NCBI GenBank assembly: GCA_017309115.1
Contig: JAFLEF010000006.1
Location: 146,993-210,992 of the forward strand
DNA length: 64,000 nucleotides
Source of the DNA: Verrucomicrobiota bacterium
GTDB lineage: Bacteria; Verrucomicrobiota; Verrucomicrobiia; Limisphaerales; UBA9464
Reading direction: 5' to 3'
Numbering within the stretch: position 1 is the first letter of the stretch; each line of letters starts with the position of its first letter. Under the pieces are notes generated by a model. That model searched no databases. It was not told where the DNA came from and was given only the letters and a program-made list of their open reading frames with translations. The translations under genes were made by a program, and so were the position numbers. Shown here piece after piece: positions 1-8,657 of the stretch.

Positions 1-1
1 A

Positions 2-322
2 GCATCGATCCTGACCGAATACGGGATGAGTGAACTAAGTTCCCAAGCCTACTCAGATGAAGCCGCCGCAACGGAAGCGGCTCCCCATCTTCGCTTTCCC
101 CCGTGGGTCCGCACCCGCGTCATTTCACCCGAGACAGGGCGAGAAGTTCCCGCAGGACAGGTGGGAATTCTCCAAATCTTCGATCTGGCGAACGTTTGGT
201 CGACACTGGCGCTGCAAACCGCCGATCTGGCCCGCGCCCAAAGCGGACTGTTCCAACTACTCGGTCGGGCCAGCCGTTCGGAACCGCGTGGTTGCTCACT
301 CCTGTCCCTGGAAATCTCCTGA
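2..322 (+). CDS. LuxE-like acyl-protein synthetase, C-terminal fragment (gene enters from the left edge)
   Basis: The open frame runs in from the window edge, so only about 106 C-terminal residues are visible. They contain the adenylating-enzyme core TEYGMSELSSQAY near the N-terminal end, then GxxGxLxxFDLANVxS and the terminal LLGRASRSEPRGCSL block typical of LuxE/acyl-protein synthetase proteins. Family members activate a fatty acid with ATP and transfer the acyl group onto a protein thiol. The next gene, 3 bp downstream, is a LuxC-like acyl reductase, so the pair probably makes a fatty aldehyde or related acyl derivative. No luciferase gene is present, so light production is not implied. 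An internal ATG at 26 lies inside the conserved core and is not the true start. Confidence 0.85.
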   Translation, partial: ASILTEYGMSELSSQAYSDEAAATEAAPHLRFPPWVRTRVISPETGREVPAGQVGILQIFDLANVWSTLALQTADLARAQSGLFQLLGRASRSEPRGCSLLSLEIS

Positions 323-325
323 ACC

Positions 326-1750
326 ATGTCTCTGCCCAATCTCTTTCTCGCCGATCTCCCCCCGGAGGCGGCGCTGACCCCACAGCTCGTTCAAGAGGCC
401 TGCGTCGCGATCAAACGCAATCGGGCCAATTGGCTGCTTCACCGATCAACCCAGGAGTTGGTGGAACTGCTGGCCTATGCGGCCGAACGGTGGCTTCAGC
501 CCGAGTACGGATTGCGTCGACTCGCTCTCAGCTTGGCCCCGGATGAAACTGGGTTCGGAATGGCCACTCTGGCCCGCGGACTGGACACGTTCTTCAAGCA
601 ACTGACCGTCGAGAACCTCAATGCGCTGCTCATTCAAGACCTCGGCGATTCCCGCCGGCTGGACGAATTCTGCGCCCCGCCCGGCGAACTTCGCCAAGGT
701 CGATTGGCCCACGCTCGCGGACCCGAATTACTCGTTCATTTCGCCGCGGGTAATCTCCCCAATTCAGCCCTGTTTTCCCTCGCGCTGGGGGTGCTGACCA
801 AGTCGGCCCAGTTTGTGAAGTTGTCCCGCTCCGGCAGTGTGATTCCTCGACTCTGGGCGCACACCTTGGCGGACCTCGAACCCAAGCTCGGAAGCTGCCT
901 GGAACTGGCCACCTGGGCCGGCGGTAACGACTCTCTGGAGTCCATGATCCTCAGCCAGGCGGAATGTGTGACGATCCACGGAAGCAATGAAACTATCGCC
1001 TCTCTAGTGCCTCGGATTCCCGCCGGTTGCCGCCTCGTGCCGTATGGGCACCGCCTCAGTTTCGGATTCATTGGGGCGGATCAACTGTCCACCTATCAAA
1101 GCCAAAAGACCGCGGCTCGCGCCGCCACCGATGTAACCGCCTGGAATCAACTAGGCTGTCTTTCCCCCCACCTCTTCTATGTGGAGGAACGGGGCGTAGT
1201 CACACCCGAAGGCTGGGCCGATCAACTCGCCCAGGCCCTTGCCGAGCGCGAGCGGTCCGAACCCCGGGGTGAACTTCCCACGGACATCGCCGCGGAATTG
1301 GCCGGACGCCGTTCCCTCCACGAACTGCGCGGAGCCCGCCACGCCGCCACCCGCGAGGAAGCCGTCACTGTTCCGCGGGGCGCCTTCTTCGACGGTCCAC
1401 AAGGCGCCACACGCGTCTGGGCCAGCCCGGAATCCACGGCTTGGACCGTGGTCTACGAGGAGGACCCTCGCTTCCGCGTCTCGTGTCTGAACCGATTCGT
1501 CTACGTGAAACCCTGCCGGGATCTGGCGGACGCCCTGCGCCAGGCGGAAGTCGTCCGGGGACAGGTCAGCACCGTGGGCACTGCGGTTAGCGAAAGCCGA
1601 CTCACCGAACTCGCGCCTTTGCTGGCCCGCTGGGGTGTCAGTCGGATTTGTCCGCTGGGCCGGATGCAGGAACCGCCCCCGGGCTGGCGTCACGACGGTC
1701 GACCAGCTCTCGCGGATCTCGTTACCTGGACGGATTGGGAAACGGTTTAA
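326..1750 (+). CDS. LuxC-like acyl-CoA/acyl-protein reductase
   Basis: A 474-residue protein of the LuxC branch of the aldehyde dehydrogenase superfamily, expected to reduce an activated acyl group to an aldehyde with NADPH. Visible landmarks are the nucleotide-binding stretch HFAAGNLPNSALFSL (residues 138-152), KLSRSGSVIPRL and the catalytic cysteine region NQLGCLSPH with Cys278. Length matches the family (about 450-490). It follows the LuxE-like gene by 3 bp and precedes queD by 6 bp, so all three are probably co-transcribed. The linked DegT aminotransferase and glycosyltransferase suggest the aldehyde may feed a surface lipid or glycan rather than luminescence; that substrate assignment is inference. 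Confidence 0.85.
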   Translation: MSLPNLFLADLPPEAALTPQLVQEACVAIKRNRANWLLHRSTQELVELLAYAAERWLQPEYGLRRLALSLAPDETGFGMATLARGLDTFFKQLTVENLNALLIQDLGDSRRLDEFCAPPGELRQGRLAHARGPELLVHFAAGNLPNSALFSLALGVLTKSAQFVKLSRSGSVIPRLWAHTLADLEPKLGSCLELATWAGGNDSLESMILSQAECVTIHGSNETIASLVPRIPAGCRLVPYGHRLSFGFIGADQLSTYQSQKTAARAATDVTAWNQLGCLSPHLFYVEERGVVTPEGWADQLAQALAERERSEPRGELPTDIAAELAGRRSLHELRGARHAATREEAVTVPRGAFFDGPQGATRVWASPESTAWTVVYEEDPRFRVSCLNRFVYVKPCRDLADALRQAEVVRGQVSTVGTAVSESRLTELAPLLARWGVSRICPLGRMQEPPPGWRHDGRPALADLVTWTDWETV

Positions 1751-1756
1751 ACTTTT

Positions 1757-2116
1757 ATGGAACTACGTCGAACCTTTCAGTTTGAGGCCGCGCACCGACT
1801 GACCCAAGTGCCGTCCGGGCACAAATGCGCCCGCCTTCACGGGCACAGTTTTCAAGTCGAAGTGGTGGTGGAAGGCCCCCTGGATCCGCAGTTGGGTTGG
1901 GTCATGGACTACGCCGACATCAAGGCCGCCTTCGCTCCGTTGTACCAGCAACTGGACCACAACTATCTCAACGACCTTCCCGGCCTGGAGAATCCCACCA
2001 GCGAACTGCTCGCGATTTGGATCTGGCAACGTTTGAAACCGGCCCTGCCCTTGCTTACCGAAATCGTAGTCGCCGAGACCTGCACCGCCCGGTGTGTTTA
2101 CCGGGGAGGTGCGTGA
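1757..2116 (+). CDS. queD: 6-carboxy-5,6,7,8-tetrahydropterin synthase (QueD)
   Basis: A 119-residue member of the 6-pyruvoyl-tetrahydropterin synthase fold that converts 7,8-dihydroneopterin triphosphate to 6-carboxytetrahydropterin, the second step of queuosine/7-deazaguanine synthesis. The zinc histidines are visible as FEAAHRL (His13) and LHGH (His28, His30), the catalytic Cys24 lies in [10 protein letters not shown], and the DHNYLND (Asp67-His68), PTSE and AETCT (Glu107) motifs are intact. The size is right for QueD. It is embedded between luxC and a DegT aminotransferase, and no other queuosine gene is in the window. ATG start 6 bp after the luxC stop. Confidence 0.92.
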   Translation: MELRRTFQFEAAHRLTQVPSGHKCARLHGHSFQVEVVVEGPLDPQLGWVMDYADIKAAFAPLYQQLDHNYLNDLPGLENPTSELLAIWIWQRLKPALPLLTEIVVAETCTARCVYRGGA

Positions 2117-2169
2117 ACACTTGGCGAACGGTGCCTAATTCTTCTCTATTGCTCCAACGAACTGAATTG

Positions 2170-3321
2170 ATGACTTCAACCGCCAAACCGTCCACGCGAA
2201 TTCCCGTATCTGGACCCTGGATTACCGACCTCGAGGTTTCGTATGTCACCGATGCAGTCACAAACGCCTGGTATTCTCAGGCCAACGTTTGGCATGACCG
2301 CTTCGAAAAAGCGTTTGCCGCTCATCTCGGGGTTCCGTTCGTAACGAGCCTACCTTCGTGCACCTCCGGCCTGCATCTGGCGCTGGCCTCTCTGGGGATC
2401 GGCCCGGGAGACGAGGTCATTGTGCCTGAATGCACATGGATCGCTACTGCGGCCCCAGTTTCCTACGTCGGGGCGACTCCCATTTTTGCCGATATCGATC
2501 CTGTCACCTGGTGCCTATCGGCCTCGTCGGTCGACGCCCGCCTTTCCTCTCGAACCCGGGCGATTATTCCCGTGGATCTCTACGGCGGTATGCCAGACTA
2601 CGGAGCCTTGCAGACACTCGCCGAGGAACATCGGATTGCCCTCATCGAAGATGCAGCCGAAGCCATCGGAGCCGAGTATCACGGACGCCGGGCGGGAGCC
2701 TTTGGCCGGGCTGGAGTTTTCAGTTTCCACGGCTCGAAGACCCTGACCACCGGCGAAGGGGGGCTGCTGGCAACCTCCGACGAAGAACTGTTCCGACGGA
2801 TCCTTTACCTCCGAGACCATGGGCGCGAACCGGGCGATCGTTTCTTCAGAAACACCGCCGTGGCGTTCAAATACAAAATGAGTGCCCTCCAAGCGGCTTT
2901 GGGCACAGCACAGTTGGAGCGTGTTCAGGCCCTGATTGAACGGAAACGGCAGATCTTCCAGTGGTATCGCGAACGCCTATCCCATCTGCCCGAGGTAAAC
3001 CTCAACGCCGAGCCACCGGGCACCAGGAATGGATTCTGGATGATCACAGCGGTTTGGGATCGCTCCTTGGGGCTCGACAAGACGACCCTGCAGCTGGAGT
3101 TGGATGCGGCCGGCATCGATTCTCGCCCGTTTTTTCATCCCTTAAGTTCCCTGCCCGCGTACGCCAACCACCCGGATCGCCAGTATGCTGCGAGCCGCAA
3201 TCCGGTGGCTTACGACATCGCCTCGCGCGGACTGAATCTGCCCTCAGCACTGAATCTGACCGAGAACCAGGTAGACAGAGTTTGTTCCGTGCTTACGGGA
3301 CTGTTGCGGCGGCGATCGTAA
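2170..3321 (+). CDS. DegT/DnrJ/EryC1/StrS family PLP-dependent sugar aminotransferase
   Basis: A 383-residue PLP enzyme that transfers an amino group to a keto-sugar nucleotide, a step in making amino sugars for surface glycans. The frame is open further upstream (through queD), but the ATG at 2170 starts the recognisable protein. Family landmarks are PVSGPWIT near the N-terminus, the cofactor aspartate in IEDAAEAIGAEY (Asp161), the Schiff-base lysine in FHGSKTLTTGEGG (Lys190) and the FKYKMSALQAALG segment. The following glycosyltransferase starts 4 bp after its stop, supporting one operon. The exact sugar cannot be told from sequence. Confidence 0.9.
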   Translation: MTSTAKPSTRIPVSGPWITDLEVSYVTDAVTNAWYSQANVWHDRFEKAFAAHLGVPFVTSLPSCTSGLHLALASLGIGPGDEVIVPECTWIATAAPVSYVGATPIFADIDPVTWCLSASSVDARLSSRTRAIIPVDLYGGMPDYGALQTLAEEHRIALIEDAAEAIGAEYHGRRAGAFGRAGVFSFHGSKTLTTGEGGLLATSDEELFRRILYLRDHGREPGDRFFRNTAVAFKYKMSALQAALGTAQLERVQALIERKRQIFQWYRERLSHLPEVNLNAEPPGTRNGFWMITAVWDRSLGLDKTTLQLELDAAGIDSRPFFHPLSSLPAYANHPDRQYAASRNPVAYDIASRGLNLPSALNLTENQVDRVCSVLTGLLRRRS

Positions 3322-3325
3322 TCCC

Positions 3326-4408
3326 ATGAGCGAACCATTTTTCAGTATCCTCCTGCCTACCAAGAATCGCGCTGAGATTGTTGCGGGCGCGATTGAGAGC
3401 GTGCTGACACAAACTTGTGGCGACTTTGAACTGATCGTTTCCGACAACGACGACTCCCCGACGGACACGCGCGATTCAGTCGCCCGATTCAGTGATCCTC
3501 GACTCCGGTACTTTCGTACCTCGGGAAATCTGGCGATGCATGAAAACTGGGAGTTCGCCCGCCGTCAGGCCAAGGGGAAATGGGTATTGATCGTTGAAGA
3601 CAAGCAAAGGCTCAGCCGGACTGCTTTGGCGACGTTGAAGCCGGTATGCGAAGCGCATCCCGATGCGATTGTCACCTATCCCCCCGTTTTGGCGTTCGCC
3701 GACCTCCTTCCCGGTCCGACAGAGACCGCCCGAACCCAAATCTTTACCTGTGAAGAAACCGTCGAACACTTTTGCCGATTTACGGCCAGATTCTGGGAAA
3801 TATTTCCCCGGGGCCTGACGTCCGCCACTCCCCGAACCATGCTGGATGACATTGAGCGAACCAGCCCGACGGGTTTGGTCTTCTCCTGGGTCAATCCTGA
3901 CTATTCCTACGGATTCCAAGCCCTCTCCCGCGCCCGAGAGCTGGTCTATGTCGCCGACGACATCATCTACGTTCCGCTTTCCGTGGGTCGGGCCGGAAAG
4001 TACTCGAATGGTCTGGCGGCGACCCGAAAGGAGGGCCCGGCCAAGCGCTTCTTCGCCAGTCTCCCGGTAGGAGAGCAAGAAATGTTGAAGGGGCTTCCGG
4101 TGCGTTCCGTTTGGCTGTGGGTCAACCCCGTGCTGTTCGACTTCTACAAGTTCTACCATCGCCCTGGCCATGCACCACAGGTTGATTGGGTAAGCTACCA
4201 CGCTCAGTGCATCCACATCATCTTGGTGGGACGTGAATGGGGAGCCGACATGAGCGCCGAAACCCAAGCCGTTCGCGATTCCCTTCGAAAACTGGGGCTT
4301 TGGTTTACCATCCGGGTTTTGCTTCTCACAGGATTTCGCAGTGCCCGCGGCCTCTTCTTGAGGCTGGTAAACCTCATTCGGCATCGTCGAGAATCAAAAC
4401 GGCAATGA
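3326..4408 (+). CDS. Family 2 glycosyltransferase
   Basis: A 360-residue GT-A fold glycosyltransferase. The N-terminus FSILLPTKNRAEIV followed by AIESVLTQT and ELIVSDNDDS is the standard GT2 nucleotide-sugar-binding beginning. The acidic metal-binding position appears as VEDKQ around residue 90, an atypical DxD equivalent. The C-terminal third has no recognisable extra domain but carries basic residues that could sit against the membrane. It overlaps the start of the next, multi-spanning protein by 4 bp (ATGA at 4405), so translation of the two is probably coupled. Likely role: assembly of a cell-surface glycan; acceptor unknown. Confidence 0.85.
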   Translation: MSEPFFSILLPTKNRAEIVAGAIESVLTQTCGDFELIVSDNDDSPTDTRDSVARFSDPRLRYFRTSGNLAMHENWEFARRQAKGKWVLIVEDKQRLSRTALATLKPVCEAHPDAIVTYPPVLAFADLLPGPTETARTQIFTCEETVEHFCRFTARFWEIFPRGLTSATPRTMLDDIERTSPTGLVFSWVNPDYSYGFQALSRARELVYVADDIIYVPLSVGRAGKYSNGLAATRKEGPAKRFFASLPVGEQEMLKGLPVRSVWLWVNPVLFDFYKFYHRPGHAPQVDWVSYHAQCIHIILVGREWGADMSAETQAVRDSLRKLGLWFTIRVLLLTGFRSARGLFLRLVNLIRHRRESKRQ

Positions 4409-7014
4409 CTCCTTCCCCTACAACTTCCCGATCTTGGCGGCCTTTTTGGATCACCTTGGCGGTCCTTAGTGTCGTTCTGTTGTGGCTTTGGCGGGATAGC
4501 TTCAACCCGCAGCTTCTGGCCTTCGCTAATGATGCGCCCTTCGGGATGATGTCTGCTTACTCGGAGTTCCGCTGGAGCAACTTCTGGCAGGGGAGTTGGG
4601 TACCCTTCGTATGGCTGGGTAATCCCGCTCTCCCACTTCAACCAGCATTCACACACGGGCTTTTTCTGGTTGGCGGACCCCTGGCATTCGCCAAGTTCGC
4701 CGCTCCGCTTTCGATGTTGCTGCTTGGCGTCGGCGCCTACGCGTTCTGCCGACAACAAGGATTCCATTGGGGTGTAGCACTAATCACGGCGTTGGCGGCA
4801 GCACTCAATCTGAACTTCCTGTCTCATGCGACCTGGGGTCTGGGGGTCCGAGCTACGGCTGGAGGCTTCACCCTTCTAGCTTTGGCAGCACTTTCCCAAC
4901 CCGGCGGCGCTCGAGGGCTCTTTATGGCCGTGTTGGCTGGAATCTCCGCGGGATACGTCGTCATTGAAGGCGCAGACTCTGGGGCGATCATGACCGTCTT
5001 TATCGCTGCCTACGTCATAGTAGTGGGAGCGCTGGAATCCGGTCCGATCGCGTCCAAGGTGCTTCGAGCTAGCTTCCGTCTCATCTTGGTCGTTGCCTTC
5101 GCAATCTGGGTCGCTGCCTATTCGCTTTCGTCCCTTATTGGGACCCAAATCGAGGGCATCGCGGGCATGGGGGACGGGGCGCAATCTCGGCAGGAACGTT
5201 GGGAGTTTGCGACCGGTTGGAGCTTCCCGAAACTCGAAGTCATTCGTATGGCTATCCCTGGAATCATGGGACTTCGCAGCATTTCGCCCGGCGAGGAAAC
5301 GTATTGGGGAGATGTCGGCAGCGACGGCGCGCCCCCACGGTTCAACGGAGGAAGTGAGTATGCGGGTGTCTTGGTACTCATTCTCGCCGGGTGGGCCAGC
5401 GCCAGATCTCTCGCTCGCAGCGGCCGACAGCCCTACACGCCCCGCGAACAAACTCTCATCTGGTTTTGGTCGGTGGTAGCCTTCGTTTCCCTACTTCTCT
5501 CGTTTGGACGAAACGCTCCATTCTACCAGATCGTATTTGCTCTTCCCTACTTCTCTACGATTCGGGTTCCGATGAAGTTTCTTCATGTGACCCACCTTGC
5601 CCTGCTGATTCTTTTCGCATACGGACTTCAAGGCATTTGTCGCCTCTACCTCGAAACCTCCCACTCGAAGTCAGAAGGACTGCTCTCCGGACTTCAATCT
5701 TGGTGGAGACGCAATACCGGATTTGATCGAACCTGGGCGTGGACTCTGGTAGGGATATCCGCAGGTTCTGCCGCATTCGCCCTGATCTATGCCTCCTACC
5801 AGCCGTCCTTAGTTCAACATCTGGCAGGGCTGGGATTCACTGGGGACGAGGGGAAATCGATGGCCGCGTTTAGCGTTCACGAAGTGCTCTACTTCACAAC
5901 GTTTGTCGTAGTCTCGTGTTTCGTTTTGGCCTTGGTCGCGTCGGGCAGGTTTTCCGGCGCAAAGTTAGGTTGGGGCTTGGGGTTCCTCGGACTGATCCTT
6001 GTGATTGACCTCGCCAGGGCGGCCACTCCCTTCGTCTTGCATTTCAATTTTCAACGTCGCTACGAACCGAACGCCGTAACTGAGTTCCTTCGAAACACAC
6101 CCTGGTTGCATCGGGTCGTAGCCCGGCCTCATCCTCAGGTTCGTTCCACCTTCTCCAGTCCTTCAGACGGCGCCTGGCCGGCGGTCCACAACCAATGGTT
6201 GGAGCATCAGCTGCCGTTTAATGAGATCCAGACGCTCGACATTTGGCAAATGCCCCGCCAACCCGAGTTGGACAAAGCGATGTTGGATGGGTTCAAGCCG
6301 GAAGCTGACGATCTCTCCATGGTCGGACGGCTGTGGGACCTAACCAATGTCCGTTATGTTCTGGGCGCTCGAGGAATCGAGTCCGAACTAAACCGTCTTT
6401 TCGCCAAGGGAAACCCGGTGTTTCGGCCGGTCCTTGGATTTGATCTCACGGCGAAGCCTGGAACCTCGGGAAAAGGGGTGACGGTCGACGACATCACCGC
6501 TGTTCCAAATCCCAATGGTCAGTATGCGGTTTTTGAAAACACCCGAGCCCTGCCGCGGGCTGCTTGGTTCAGCCGCTGGGAAGTCGTCACCAACGACGCA
6601 GCCGCGCTCCAACGATTAAAGGATCCATCCTTGGTGATTTCCCAGGACGTCCTCCTGTCTTCTCCAGTGCCCGTTTCTGGCCAGACAAACCAAGTCATCG
6701 GAAAAGCCACCATCACCCGTTGGACTCCCAAACTCATCACCGTGGAGAGTGAATCTCCCGCACCAGGAATCCTTCTGCTCAACGAACGTTGGCACCCGGA
6801 TTGGCAGGCCAAAATCGATGGTCAACCGACCGAACTGCTCAGGGGCAACCTGCTCATGCGCGCCGTGGCAGTCCCGGCAGGCAAACATACCGTGGAATTC
6901 TCCTACAATCCTTCGATGAAGATGCTCTGGGTCAGCCTAAGTGCACTACTGACCGCACTGGTCTTCGGCGTCTGGCTGGCCGTCGTGGGAAATCGCCCTT
7001 CTCGTCCGAAATAG
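4405..7014 (+). CDS. YfhO-like multi-spanning membrane protein
   Basis: An 869-residue integral membrane protein with an N-terminal helix (FWITLAVLSVVLLWLW) and roughly a dozen further hydrophobic segments up to about residue 570. A soluble stretch of about 250 residues follows, then a final helix (LWVSLSALLTALVFGVWL). The soluble domain ends with a pattern typical of YfhO-type proteins: LNERWHPDWQAKIDG, then RAVAVPAGKHTVEFSYNP. Proteins of this class resemble GT-C glycosyltransferases and have been linked to glycosylation of surface polymers. I chose the ATG at 4405 because it overlaps the glycosyltransferase stop (ATGA) and precedes the first helix; the frame is open upstream but that part is a shadow. 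Function in detail is unknown. Confidence 0.8.
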   Translation: MTPSPTTSRSWRPFWITLAVLSVVLLWLWRDSFNPQLLAFANDAPFGMMSAYSEFRWSNFWQGSWVPFVWLGNPALPLQPAFTHGLFLVGGPLAFAKFAAPLSMLLLGVGAYAFCRQQGFHWGVALITALAAALNLNFLSHATWGLGVRATAGGFTLLALAALSQPGGARGLFMAVLAGISAGYVVIEGADSGAIMTVFIAAYVIVVGALESGPIASKVLRASFRLILVVAFAIWVAAYSLSSLIGTQIEGIAGMGDGAQSRQERWEFATGWSFPKLEVIRMAIPGIMGLRSISPGEETYWGDVGSDGAPPRFNGGSEYAGVLVLILAGWASARSLARSGRQPYTPREQTLIWFWSVVAFVSLLLSFGRNAPFYQIVFALPYFSTIRVPMKFLHVTHLALLILFAYGLQGICRLYLETSHSKSEGLLSGLQSWWRRNTGFDRTWAWTLVGISAGSAAFALIYASYQPSLVQHLAGLGFTGDEGKSMAAFSVHEVLYFTTFVVVSCFVLALVASGRFSGAKLGWGLGFLGLILVIDLARAATPFVLHFNFQRRYEPNAVTEFLRNTPWLHRVVARPHPQVRSTFSSPSDGAWPAVHNQWLEHQLPFNEIQTLDIWQMPRQPELDKAMLDGFKPEADDLSMVGRLWDLTNVRYVLGARGIESELNRLFAKGNPVFRPVLGFDLTAKPGTSGKGVTVDDITAVPNPNGQYAVFENTRALPRAAWFSRWEVVTNDAAALQRLKDPSLVISQDVLLSSPVPVSGQTNQVIGKATITRWTPKLITVESESPAPGILLLNERWHPDWQAKIDGQPTELLRGNLLMRAVAVPAGKHTVEFSYNPSMKMLWVSLSALLTALVFGVWLAVVGNRPSRPK

Positions 7015-7021
7015 TTCCCTC

Positions 7022-7756
7022 CTAAAAAGCCTTCAGAATCTTTGCCGGAAAGTAGGGAAGCGCCAACACCACTTCCCGCAACATTCGGGGAGACATCTCC
7101 GCCGGCACTGTTGCCCGCACATAGGCCCGCGGATGAACCAAGTCGGTAGGCCACGGTAGGCTCCTTTTCACAGCGAGCTCAAAGTCCTGGAGACGGGTTT
7201 CTCGAACGTAGGCGAACATGTTCTGAACGTACCACCACGCCACGTTCGGGTTCCCCCACAGCTGAGGCCGAAAACAATCCAACGGGACAAACCCCTGACT
7301 CTTGAACTTCGGCTGCCAATAGCTCGGCCACTGCTCATTGACATGATGGGTGCCCCCTTGGCCAGGTACCGCCGCCGAAAAAACCACCACATCCGCGAGT
7401 CGACAAAGGTCGGAAATCAAGCCATCAGCCCGGACCTCAGGAAGGTGCTCGGCGACCTCCAAGCAATTCACGAGATCAAAGCGCGACTCCAGCGTTAATG
7501 GCTGCTGCAAATCATGCCTCCGAAATCGATCGCGCGGAAACACCAACTGATCTTCCTGAACAAAAGCCCCATCAATGCCCAGGACCTCACAACCAGCCTC
7601 TAGGTAACACCGAGTCCAAGTCCCCGAGCCACACCCGACATCCACGACCCGCTTTGCTGGAAAAAGTTGAAGAATTAGTGGAACGGTGTCCCGGGCGGAA
7701 CCCGCAGAATCCTCCTTCAAGCCTTCGTAGTATCGCGACGAATAGGTCAGACCCAT
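7022..7756 (-). CDS. SAM-dependent class I methyltransferase
   Basis: A 244-residue methyltransferase. Motif I is explicit as VVDVGCGSGTWTRCYL, followed by LGIDGAF (motif II acidic residue), and NCLEVAEHLPE is the usual post-motif with the buried EHL. The C-terminal part (WPSYWQPKFKSQGF, NVAWWYVQNMFAYV) matches methyltransferases found among sugar and glycan genes. It converges on the YfhO-like gene with 7 bp between the stops, and lies downstream of the two PEP-CTERM genes on the same strand. The target molecule is not evident; glycan or lipid modification is the likeliest role by neighbourhood. Confidence 0.82.
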   Translation of the reverse strand: MGLTYSSRYYEGLKEDSAGSARDTVPLILQLFPAKRVVDVGCGSGTWTRCYLEAGCEVLGIDGAFVQEDQLVFPRDRFRRHDLQQPLTLESRFDLVNCLEVAEHLPEVRADGLISDLCRLADVVVFSAAVPGQGGTHHVNEQWPSYWQPKFKSQGFVPLDCFRPQLWGNPNVAWWYVQNMFAYVRETRLQDFELAVKRSLPWPTDLVHPRAYVRATVPAEMSPRMLREVVLALPYFPAKILKAF

Positions 7757-7818
7757 GCGTCACAATCCGAGGCGACCTGAAAAATTCAAAGCCCAAAACG
7801 GCCTGCGAACACAACTCC

Positions 7819-8571
7819 TCATCGGCGACGTTGCCCCCCGCTTAGTCCACGGAAGGCAAAAAGCACCGCACCCAGTCCGCCAAGAACGACCATCGATGGC
7901 TCGGGAATCTGAGTGATCGAAAACTCAAACTCGGACAACACGAAGTTGCCATTTTGAAACTGCCACCCCGGCCCGTCGGTCGGAAGCGAGGGATCCTCCA
8001 GAGCCTCGAGACGCACCCCAGTTATGCCGGTTAACGCAGTCTCAGCGACCACTCGATAATGGTCATTCGCGGCAAAAAAGCTATTGGCCAGAATGGAACC
8101 GTCGGAGAGCAGCGACAACGTCGCGGCATCCGCGGCAAAAAAGACCGGAGTCAATGCCGACCAATTGGCCGTTACATCCCCTCCAGACGCCAGTCCATCG
8201 GCGAACTGAGCGCGATCATCCGTGGTCACGGAAATCCGAAATCGACCCAAAGTGTGGTTCGGATTCCAATTGGCGAAATGCAGGTCAAAAGTGAGGAAGG
8301 AACCCTGCGAAAACCCAACGTTCTGTTTTGTTTCAAAGACCGCAGTGGCGGGGCCAGTGGTCCCAGAGACCGCCCCACCGTTATAGATGGCCCAGCCAAC
8401 CGGGTCGTCCACCCGCCCGTTGATCGCCTGAGCCGGCGAGAAATCCCCCATGTACGTTTGCGAATAGGTGGCCGTGGCATTTTGAAGCCCCACCGGCGTC
8501 TGGCACTGAACCACGATACCGTGCCCCAGCGAAACGATTCCAACACACGCAGCAGTTAGGGTAATCTTCAT
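7819..8571 (-). CDS. PEP-CTERM sorting-domain secreted protein (paralogue 1)
   Basis: A 250-residue exported protein. It has an N-terminal signal sequence (MKITLTAACVGIVSLGHGIV) and a C-terminal tripartite sorting signal: IPEPS, a hydrophobic helix (MVVLGGLGAVLFAF) and a basic tail ending GGQRRR. Such tails are recognised by exosortase, which cleaves and anchors the protein at the outer envelope. The body begins LQNATATYSQTYMGDFS and looks beta-rich; no catalytic motif is visible. It is clearly paralogous to the gene at 8658-9407. The two lie head to tail on the minus strand, separated by a strong terminator. No exosortase gene is in the window. Confidence 0.85.
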   Translation of the reverse strand: MKITLTAACVGIVSLGHGIVVQCQTPVGLQNATATYSQTYMGDFSPAQAINGRVDDPVGWAIYNGGAVSGTTGPATAVFETKQNVGFSQGSFLTFDLHFANWNPNHTLGRFRISVTTDDRAQFADGLASGGDVTANWSALTPVFFAADAATLSLLSDGSILANSFFAANDHYRVVAETALTGITGVRLEALEDPSLPTDGPGWQFQNGNFVLSEFEFSITQIPEPSMVVLGGLGAVLFAFRGLSGGQRRR

Positions 8572-8618
8572 GAATTTCCCATATCACAAGCCTTCATCAA
8601 CCCAATCAATTCGACAAC

Positions 8619-8650
8619 CAAAAAAGGGGGCGGCGGTGAACCGCCGCCCC
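8619..8650 (-). terminator. Rho-independent terminator after the second PEP-CTERM gene
   Basis: Read on the minus strand, a perfect 10-bp stem GGGGCGGCGG / CCGCCGCCCC with a TTCA tetraloop (+ strand 8627-8650) is followed by C and a run of six T. It starts 8 bp after the stop of the gene ending at 8658, so it separates the two PEP-CTERM transcripts. Confidence 0.9.
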
Positions 8651-8657
8651 GACACAG

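Noticed and set aside
2-1750. Bioluminescence (lux) operon
   Set aside because: LuxE- and LuxC-like genes are present, but no luciferase or flavin reductase genes are seen; the families have other uses.
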